Positions 33,344 through 39,772 of a DNA stretch of 64,000 nt are shown here, piece by piece. The notes beneath the pieces are model-generated. The model did no database searches, was not told the origin of the DNA, and saw nothing but the letters and a program-made list of their open reading frames with translations. The translations under genes were made by a program, and so were the position numbers. This DNA is from Gracilimonas sediminicola (GTDB taxonomy: Bacteria > Bacteroidota > Rhodothermia > Balneolales > Balneolaceae). The DNA lies in the NCBI RefSeq assembly GCF_024320785.1, contig NZ_JANDBC010000001.1, forward strand, positions 454,617 to 518,616, in the 5' to 3' direction. How positions within the stretch are numbered: position 1 is the stretch's first letter; every line of letters starts with the position of its first letter.

Positions 33344-34240
33344 TCACGGTTCAACGATATTAACTGCTTCAAAATACTCAGCTGTTTTTTCCAAACCTTC
33401 TTCTCCGTTCAGGGCCACGTACCAATATTGTTCAATCACACCTGTATCGCTTTGCATGAGCAGCTGCATGGTTCCCTGAGATTTATGCTCAGCAATCACC
33501 CAGTTCCCGATGATGTTGTAATTCATTCGGTCATTCACCCCAAAAGTCTGATTTCGGTTAAACTCGAATGTTTTTCCCGGCATCACTTTGGTTTCAGGAT
33601 ATCCTTCCAGCTGCGTGAATGAAACTCCCGCATCGTCTTCTCCCCTTCGGATAAAGGCTTCCAGGGCAATAGGACGTTCCCCCTCAGGCAGTGTTTGCAA
33701 AGCCTGGAGGGCAATCACAGCCGATGCTTTATGATGCCCGTGAGTAGTTTCATACGGCAGCATCAGGAACAGAAAATCATACGCTCCCTTTTCCATAATG
33801 GAAGCCAGCTTTTCCCGCGCCCAATCTGTATTCCACTTTTCCAATGGGATATTTACATCTTCGGTATATTCAAAATCCGGCTGATCGAGGAAGAAATAAT
33901 TTCGAATTCCTACAATATCGCCACCGGCCATCAGCTCCTTCTTTCGGATTCCGGGCAGCCACTGTCGCCCCACTTCTTCTTTATCCAGCTCCTTGCCATA
34001 AATATAATTGCCGAGGGTTGAATAGGTATATCCGCCTTCTCCATTGGTCAGCAAAGCCAGATCGACCGCTCCATTCAGTAACCGGGTGGTTTTAAAAATG
34101 GTAGCCGAGAACAAGGCATCGTCATCGGGGTGAGCCGTTACCAGCAGTACTTTGGGCTCGTAGTTGAGTAGGGAATCCTGTGCCTTTGCATTGATGGATA
34201 CAATCAGAATTGCAGCGAAAGCGATAAGTAGCTTTTTCAT
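33344..34240 (-). CDS. Secreted PIG-L family deacetylase
   Basis: A 298-residue exported deacetylase of the LmbE/PIG-L zinc family. I start at 34240, where a signal peptide (MKKLLIAFAAILIVS ... AKA) begins; an upstream in-frame ATG adds 11 non-signal residues. Zinc and catalytic residues are visible: AHPDDD with His37, Asp39 and Asp40, and THGHHKAS with His167/His170. Such enzymes remove N-acetyl groups from GlcNAc-type sugars. It is the last gene of a six-gene minus-strand run that includes a glycosyltransferase and a YaiO-type barrel, 67 bases after an SGNH esterase, so a role in trimming a glycan in the periplasm is the natural inference. The equivalent position in the E. coli yaiO/yaiP locus is also held by a PIG-L protein (YaiS). 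Confidence 0.88.
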   Translation of the reverse strand: MKKLLIAFAAILIVSINAKAQDSLLNYEPKVLLVTAHPDDDALFSATIFKTTRLLNGAVDLALLTNGEGGYTYSTLGNYIYGKELDKEEVGRQWLPGIRKKELMAGGDIVGIRNYFFLDQPDFEYTEDVNIPLEKWNTDWAREKLASIMEKGAYDFLFLMLPYETTHGHHKASAVIALQALQTLPEGERPIALEAFIRRGEDDAGVSFTQLEGYPETKVMPGKTFEFNRNQTFGVNDRMNYNIIGNWVIAEHKSQGTMQLLMQSDTGVIEQYWYVALNGEEGLEKTAEYFEAVNIVEP

Positions 34241-34307
34241 GAATAGGTTTTCTTTTTGATAAAATGGATACACTTAAAATAAAACAGGAGAATGAACTTC
34301 TCAGGTT

Positions 34308-34919
34308 TTACAGATAATCTTTCAAAACATCCCATACGGTTTCGGCGATTACTTCATGCCCCTTGGGAGTAGGGTGAATGCCATCTCCCTGAATCAGCTC
34401 TTCTTCCCCGCCCAGTTTATTCATGATTAGCGGGATCAATGGCAGATCGTTTTCTTCAGCCAGCTCAGGATAAAGCTCCTGAAATTGAGAAGTGTATTCC
34501 TGCCCCAAATTAGGCGGCACCTGCATCCCGGCCAGAATAATTTGTCCGTTCGGGTTCTTTGCCTGGTACTTGTCAATAATTTGCTGGAGGTTGTCTTTGG
34601 TTGAACTTAAATCAATTCCCCGAAGCCCGTCATTTCCTCCGAGTTCAAGCACCATGATGTCAATATCCCGGCGAAGAATCCAATCAATACGTCGCACTCC
34701 CCCGGCCGAAGTTTCGCCGCTCAGTCCCCCATTGATGACTTCATAATTCAGGCCCAGTGAATCAATTTTTTCCTGGATAATAGCCGGAAAGGCCTGTTCC
34801 TGCTGAACACCAAGTCCGGCTGTAATACTGTCTCCAAAGAACAGGATGGTTTGGCTCGATTGTGCCTGCAAAGCTGAGCCGGCAAGAAAAATAAGAGTTG
34901 TAATAAATAGCTTTTTCAT
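34308..34919 (-). CDS. TesA-like SGNH esterase (arylesterase / lysophospholipase L1 family)
   Basis: A 203-residue exported esterase closely patterned on TesA: signal peptide to about residue 20, block I FGDSITAGLG with Ser31, block II GGLSGET near 64-70, block III GGND (94-97), and block V GDGIHPTPKGH with Asp179 and His182. The triad is complete and the length is that of TesA. The ATG at 34919 is taken rather than the TTG just before it. In many proteobacteria tesA is divergent from ybbA-ybbP; here the YbbA/YbbP-like pair begins at 39056 and four genes lie between. Substrates in the family are acyl thioesters, lysophospholipids and aryl esters; a role in ester removal from an exported glycan is only inference. 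Confidence 0.92.
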   Translation of the reverse strand: MKKLFITTLIFLAGSALQAQSSQTILFFGDSITAGLGVQQEQAFPAIIQEKIDSLGLNYEVINGGLSGETSAGGVRRIDWILRRDIDIMVLELGGNDGLRGIDLSSTKDNLQQIIDKYQAKNPNGQIILAGMQVPPNLGQEYTSQFQELYPELAEENDLPLIPLIMNKLGGEEELIQGDGIHPTPKGHEVIAETVWDVLKDYL

Positions 34920-34931
34920 CAAATTAAATCT

Positions 34932-35726
34932 TCAAAATTTAAAGGTAATTCCTGTCTGTATTCCTGTTCGAGTTCGTTCGGTTCCGGAGGTATAGGTGTC
35001 TTTTCGGAATTTAAGTCCGGCAGTAAAAATCCATTGCTCACTTAACGGATATTGAATGCGTGTACTTGCAAAAAAACTCGTAAATGTATTCTGGAAATCA
35101 TCACTAAAAAACGTGTCTTCCGGGTTTTGACCTCCACCAACAGTTACGGATATAAAACTGTTCGGATCTGATAAATATTTTCTTACGCTTCCACTTACCG
35201 TTAATGACTGTTTACCTTCTAAAAATTGCAGAGAAGGACTTCCAATTAACAAAAAAGAGCCTACATACCAGTTGGCTTTCAAACTATAAATGTACACGTT
35301 GGTATTTTGAGCTCGAATATATTGCATCCCGGGTCCCAGAACCAATCCATTCCCCACATTTCGGTAAAGAGTTCCTGAAGCCCTGAAATCCGGGTAAATT
35401 TCAGCATTATCGGGTGATTTGCCGGCCATCAGGTAAGCGTACATGTCCTCCGAAAATTCCGGGTACGCCACAGCTGATAAAAATGTTCCATGTTGCTGAA
35501 ACCGATAGGCATGGCGAAGCCGGCCAATCCAGGTTACCGACTTACCTTCAAAACCGTAAAAAGCCTGATTTCTCACCCAGTTTTCCAGATTGTTAACAAA
35601 CACGTACTCACTCTGAACCGTGGCACTGTGTTTGAGTTCATTGCCTGACTGAGCCTGTACGTGATTTTGAATTCCCATAGAAATGAGACAAAGCAAAACG
35701 GCCGATATTAAACGCTGATTTTTCAT
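34932..35726 (-). CDS. YaiO-type outer-membrane beta-barrel protein
   Basis: A 264-residue outer-membrane barrel of the YaiO family: signal peptide ending near VQAQ (about 26), then alternating strands to the C-terminal ITFKF, an aromatic-ended last strand as needed for Bam insertion. Typical landmarks are TVQSEYVFVNNLENW near the start and FSEDMYAYLMAGKSPD in the middle. The E. coli YaiO protein is about the same length and lies beside a family 2 glycosyltransferase and a PIG-L deacetylase, as here. I start at 35726 where ATGA overlaps the stop of the glycosyltransferase, which argues for translational coupling. It probably forms the outer-membrane exit for a glycan. Confidence 0.85.
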   Translation of the reverse strand: MKNQRLISAVLLCLISMGIQNHVQAQSGNELKHSATVQSEYVFVNNLENWVRNQAFYGFEGKSVTWIGRLRHAYRFQQHGTFLSAVAYPEFSEDMYAYLMAGKSPDNAEIYPDFRASGTLYRNVGNGLVLGPGMQYIRAQNTNVYIYSLKANWYVGSFLLIGSPSLQFLEGKQSLTVSGSVRKYLSDPNSFISVTVGGGQNPEDTFFSDDFQNTFTSFFASTRIQYPLSEQWIFTAGLKFRKDTYTSGTERTRTGIQTGITFKF

Positions 35727-37228
35727 ATTACTCCCTGTATTCCGTACCAACCCAGTGCGGCAATGAATCCGTTTATCAGCGCCAACCAAATCCAGTGCAG
35801 CACGTTATTCGCTTTTTTACTGAGCATTCTTCCTTTGCTTTCTCCCCATTGTTTTTTTCCTCTCAGATAATCAATAAATCCGTGAATACGCCACCAGGTG
35901 TGAAGCTGTCGGTACCCGATATTCTCTACTAATCCGAATACATTTAACGTCAACAAATCTCGAATCCGGGGGTATTGGCTGTAGGTATATTCATCTATAA
36001 TCAGTGCTGTGATAGAAAGGATCATCCCAAATAAAATAGCCGCTACAAAAAACAGCAACGCAAAGGTTTCGTTAAGCAGGCCCGTCAGCATCAACACTGC
36101 AATTACAATGTACCCAAACATTTCGATGAACGGGCCCATGAATTCAACCAGGTAGTAATAAGGCATCGCCAGCAGGCCGGATACGCCGTATTTACTATTG
36201 AAAATCATTTCCTTGTGCTTTTCCAGGGTTCCTGTTAAGCCCCGGTGCCACCGGTTTCGCTGTTTGGATAACTCATCCCAGTCGTCCGGCACATTCGTCC
36301 AGCAGACCGGCTCCGGCTGAAATTTGATTCGGTATGGGATGTCATTTTCAATGTGATACCGGTGCAATTTCACTGTCATTTCGAAGTCTTCCCCCAAGGA
36401 ATGGGTATCGTAGCCACCCACTCTCAACACGGCTTCACGGTCAAAAACCCCGAATCCGCCGGAAATAAGCATCAGCCCTTGCAACCGCTCCCATCCTATG
36501 CGCCCGTACAGAAAAGCCCTTAAATATTCGACCACCTGTATTTTGGGAATGAACTTTCGTGGGATGCGTACTTCCTCAATCAAATTATTCTTGATGGTGC
36601 ACCCGTTCAGAACCCGGATGATGCCACCCACTCCCACCGTTGTATCGTCTTGTATAAAAGCCTGTAGCATTTTTTTGAGCACGTCCCGTTCCAACCGGCT
36701 GTCGGCATCAATGGCACAAACCAGCTCTTTGTGGGCAACGTTAATACCTGCATTCATCGCATCAGCTTTTCTTCCGTTTTCTTTGTCAATCAGAATGAGA
36801 TTGGTGAAGGTTTCGGAGGTGTAAATTCCGGTTACCGGCTCAGAATCCAGTACTTCGTTGATAATCATATCCGATTTTTCCATATCGAAGTGATCAATGA
36901 TGACCTGAAGGGTATTGTCGTCACTGCCGTCATTCACCACCACAATCTCAAAGTCTTTAAACTCGAGCTGCAGCATAGAGTTCAGGTTTTCTATGATTTC
37001 CTCTTCTTCATTATATGCAGGTACAATGATGCTTACTGATTTATAGATATCAGAGCGGAACAACCCTTTAGCTTCAAAAGCCAGCTGACGCTTTTTAAAC
37101 TTCCTCATATAGAAAAAGGAGATGATGACAAGCGTGAGATAAATGCCATTCACCAGAAAAAAATATCCCAGAATGCCTATGCTGAGCCATTCAAGAAGTT
37201 CTCCCCATGTAAATAATGATGACAACAT
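35723..37228 (-). CDS. Membrane glycosyltransferase family 2, processive-type synthase
   Basis: A 501-residue inner-membrane GT2 enzyme of the PgaC/hyaluronan/cellulose synthase type. One transmembrane span at about 17-40, cytoplasmic catalytic domain with SIIVPAYNEE (66-75), NDGSDD (99-104), DADS (174-177, metal site), GED (279-281, catalytic base) and QRNRW (323-327, the product-binding motif of processive enzymes), then about four spans between 340 and 500. All catalytic motifs are intact. It should polymerise and extrude a sugar chain from a nucleotide sugar. Neighbours are a HEAT membrane protein upstream (11-base gap) and YaiO downstream (4-base overlap). No c-di-GMP-binding PilZ domain is fused; donor sugar unknown. 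Confidence 0.92.
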   Translation of the reverse strand: MLSSLFTWGELLEWLSIGILGYFFLVNGIYLTLVIISFFYMRKFKKRQLAFEAKGLFRSDIYKSVSIIVPAYNEEEEIIENLNSMLQLEFKDFEIVVVNDGSDDNTLQVIIDHFDMEKSDMIINEVLDSEPVTGIYTSETFTNLILIDKENGRKADAMNAGINVAHKELVCAIDADSRLERDVLKKMLQAFIQDDTTVGVGGIIRVLNGCTIKNNLIEEVRIPRKFIPKIQVVEYLRAFLYGRIGWERLQGLMLISGGFGVFDREAVLRVGGYDTHSLGEDFEMTVKLHRYHIENDIPYRIKFQPEPVCWTNVPDDWDELSKQRNRWHRGLTGTLEKHKEMIFNSKYGVSGLLAMPYYYLVEFMGPFIEMFGYIVIAVLMLTGLLNETFALLFFVAAILFGMILSITALIIDEYTYSQYPRIRDLLTLNVFGLVENIGYRQLHTWWRIHGFIDYLRGKKQWGESKGRMLSKKANNVLHWIWLALINGFIAALGWYGIQGVI

Positions 37229-37239
37229 TACGAAGTTTA

Positions 37240-38358
37240 CTAAATGACTTTTATCGGTTCATAATTGGGATTAAAGGCTCGCCTGTACTCTGAGGGAATC
37301 TCGATTTCCTCTTCAAGCCGACTATAGTGGTACATCTGGAACGAGAGCTCTTTGAGCAGGTATTCTTCCCCACTTTGGGCAATTTTCTGCAACCCCTGAA
37401 TAGCTTCTTCGGTTTTGAAGTACCCCAATGCTTTTATGCCAGCGATTTCAATTTCAGCTATTCCTGAGCCCAGTCCTTGTTTAATTGTTGAGACGGCTTT
37501 TACATACCCCAGCCTGCGAAGGGAATCTATAAGGGCGGCTACAAATTGCTTGCAGTCGTCAAGGTGTCGTTCATTCCATATTTCGTTGAGTAGTTTTTTA
37601 AAGAATCTTCCCGTTTCCGCATATCCGAATTTAGCTATACTTCTAATGATCAAGACCTTTACATCATCACCGGTTTTAGCGTCTTGCAATATTGTTTTTA
37701 AAAGCTCCAGCTTCTGTTCATGTTCCAGGTTCTCGTTATTCCAAAAATCCCATAACAATTCGATCAAAGTCCGCCGATTCTCATCCACCTTCAGGCACAT
37801 AGCCTGTAATACTTCTTCATGGAGGTGATTCGCATCGGACGTTAATACTACCGAAGCGGCCGCATGAGCCAGGTAATGCGCTTCATCTTTTACCCACTCC
37901 ATAAGTTTAGGATAACAGGATTCTTTAATTGAATCTACTTCCCTGAAATATAGCAGGGCTTTGATCAGCTGTTCTTCACGTGTAGCATCCAGCTGTTCAT
38001 AATAATAATCCTGAATGGGTTGAATAGTTAGTAATTGCTTCAGTTGCCGGTCTTTTTCGCCCTTAAGCTGGTCCCTCAGGTGCTTTGCGGTTTTAACAAG
38101 AATGGGTATCTGGATCGAGGTATTTTCTATTTTGACTTTGATGTCTTCCAGCTTCCATTTCCCCGATAAATAAGCATAGATATAATCCGCGTACTTTTCC
38201 TGTAGTTTTTCTCTTTTTTTGATGCGGCTGGTATTGGCAAGGCGGATCGTGAGTGTATATCCGATAAACCCAACGCAAAGGAAGAACAGCAGGGTTACTG
38301 CAAAATACAGTATCCAGAATTCGGGATTTGAGAAGTAATCGTAGGGATTATCAAACAA
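37240..38358 (-). CDS. Membrane-anchored HEAT-repeat protein
   Basis: A 372-residue protein with one N-terminal transmembrane span (about 14-37) followed by a basic stretch (RIKKREKLQEKY) and an all-helical region with HEAT-like repeats: pairs of helices such as LAHAAASVVLTSDANHLHE, VLIIRSIAKFGYAETGRF and EIAGIKALGYFKTEEAIQGL. The basic side suggests the repeats face the cytoplasm. It has no catalytic motif and probably works as scaffold or adaptor, for instance between the response regulator encoded 12 bases upstream and the glycosyltransferase 11 bases downstream. The start is TTG at 38358 with no clear ribosome binding site; no nearby ATG exists. Function is inferred from context only. Confidence 0.8.
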   Translation of the reverse strand: MFDNPYDYFSNPEFWILYFAVTLLFFLCVGFIGYTLTIRLANTSRIKKREKLQEKYADYIYAYLSGKWKLEDIKVKIENTSIQIPILVKTAKHLRDQLKGEKDRQLKQLLTIQPIQDYYYEQLDATREEQLIKALLYFREVDSIKESCYPKLMEWVKDEAHYLAHAAASVVLTSDANHLHEEVLQAMCLKVDENRRTLIELLWDFWNNENLEHEQKLELLKTILQDAKTGDDVKVLIIRSIAKFGYAETGRFFKKLLNEIWNERHLDDCKQFVAALIDSLRRLGYVKAVSTIKQGLGSGIAEIEIAGIKALGYFKTEEAIQGLQKIAQSGEEYLLKELSFQMYHYSRLEEEIEIPSEYRRAFNPNYEPIKVI

Positions 38359-38370
38359 AGAACCGGAGTG

Positions 38371-38769
38371 TTAAGTGAGTTTCTTTAACCTGAAAATTAA
38401 TTCGGAAATCTGAAAGGGCTTTTGGATGAAGTCGTCCACATTCAAGGCTTCATATTGTTGAATGTGCTCATGATCTATTTTCTTTGACAGAATCATTACT
38501 TTGGTGTTTTCGAAACAATCGGATTGTCTTATTTCCTGGAGTAGTTTTTCTCCGCTTAGTCCTTCCGCTACAGGGTCTAACACAATTATGCCCGGATCAA
38601 TTTCTTTGGCTTTCTCCAGCCCTTTCACAGCATTTTCCTCTCCACTGAAACGAATGCCCTCCTGCTGTTCCAGCTCCTTCTCAATCATTCCTAAAAGCAG
38701 GGAGTCGTTGTCTATAAACAGCACGTCCACCTTTGATGGGGATTTAGCGGGGGAAGACGAAACTTTCAT
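38371..38769 (-). CDS. Single-domain response regulator (receiver only)
   Basis: A 132-residue stand-alone receiver domain. Phosphoacceptor Asp65 (VLDPVAEGLSG), Ser95 and Lys117 (QKPF) are present. The usual acidic pair near the N terminus reads FIDNDS: Asp20 is kept but the second position is Asn21, which may weaken magnesium binding or change the activation state. There is no output domain, so it should act by protein contact. I start at the ATG at 38769; TTG at 38790 is possible but has no ribosome binding site. It is the first gene of the minus-strand glycan-type operon and precedes the HEAT protein by 12 bases. No cognate kinase lies nearby. Confidence 0.88.
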   Translation of the reverse strand: MKVSSSPAKSPSKVDVLFIDNDSLLLGMIEKELEQQEGIRFSGEENAVKGLEKAKEIDPGIIVLDPVAEGLSGEKLLQEIRQSDCFENTKVMILSKKIDHEHIQQYEALNVDDFIQKPFQISELIFRLKKLT

Positions 38770-39055
38770 GCCCTGTGATGATAAATTCAATTGATTAAAC
38801 GTTTTATTCTATCCACATATAAACTATAACGAAGAAGATGTTTCCCGGGATTGGTTTCTTAACAGGTTCTAATATTCTATTTGAAGCTCAGAACAAATAA
38901 AAATCGGTTAGACTTTGGCTGGAAAAGCTGAGTTCGAATCACCTGAAATTAATTAGTAACGAATGGCATTAAATCCCGTAAGATTTCTCAAACTTTAAAG
39001 GAATGTTACCCTATCATTCTATTGTTAAGTTCGACATCACTCAAAATCAGGAAAC

Positions 39056-39769
39056 GTGTCAAATATTCTCGAAGTACATCAGTTATACCGCAAGTTTGAA
39101 AGCGGCTCAAAAATATTAACCGTCGTTGACGACATTAACTTTTCTATTCAAGAGGGCATCTCTTGCGCCATTGTAGGCCCTTCCGGCTCAGGAAAAACCA
39201 CCTTATTAGGATTGTGCGCCGGATTAGATCGGCCCACCTCGGGAAGTGTCTCCCTGAATGGAATTCCGTTAAATCCACTCAACGAAGACGAACGTGCACA
39301 GGTTCGAAACCGCCATGTGGGTTTTGTATTCCAGACTTTTCAGCTGGTACCCACGCTCACCGCGGTGGAAAATGTGATGGTTCCTCTGGAGTTACGCGGA
39401 GAAGCCACGCAGGAAGTGCGGGAACGTGCCATAGAATTACTTACCAGCGTTGGACTCGGTGACCGAACCCATCACTACCCTACCCAGCTTTCGGGGGGAG
39501 AGCAGCAGCGTGTGGCCATTGCCCGGGCATTCATCAATCAGCCTAAAATACTCTTTGCTGATGAGCCCACCGGTAACCTCGACACCGAAACCGGACAGTA
39601 TATTGAAAAGCTGATCTTTGATCTGAACGAACAACAGGGCACTACCCTGGTTTTGGTAACCCACGACCTGGAACTTGCCAAAAAGTGTGACCGGATTATC
39701 AGATTAAGAAACGGCCGCATTCACGAAGACAGTTTTGCCGAACAACAACCTGAAGCCGTAGCCAAATAG
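39056..39769 (+). CDS. ABC transporter ATP-binding protein, YbbA/LolD type
   Basis: A 237-residue ATPase with Walker A GPSGSGKTT (41-49), Q loop FVFQTFQLVPTLT, signature LSGGEQQRVAIARA near 142-155, Walker B ILFADEPTGNLD and H-loop THDLE. The sequence is of the LolD/MacB/YbbA group, which work with FtsX-fold permeases as mechanotransmission-type ABC systems rather than channel transporters. The start is GTG with AGGAA immediately before it. The permease gene follows after 3 bases. In many bacteria this pair sits next to a TesA-like esterase; here the esterase gene is at 34308, with four glycan-type genes in between on the opposite strand. Confidence 0.95.
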   Translation: MSNILEVHQLYRKFESGSKILTVVDDINFSIQEGISCAIVGPSGSGKTTLLGLCAGLDRPTSGSVSLNGIPLNPLNEDERAQVRNRHVGFVFQTFQLVPTLTAVENVMVPLELRGEATQEVRERAIELLTSVGLGDRTHHYPTQLSGGEQQRVAIARAFINQPKILFADEPTGNLDTETGQYIEKLIFDLNEQQGTTLVLVTHDLELAKKCDRIIRLRNGRIHEDSFAEQQPEAVAK

Positions 39770-39772
39770 TCC

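Noticed and set aside
38925-38945. GTTCGAATC string resembling a tRNA T-loop
   Set aside because: The flanking bases do not form a T stem and no acceptor or anticodon arm can be drawn around it.
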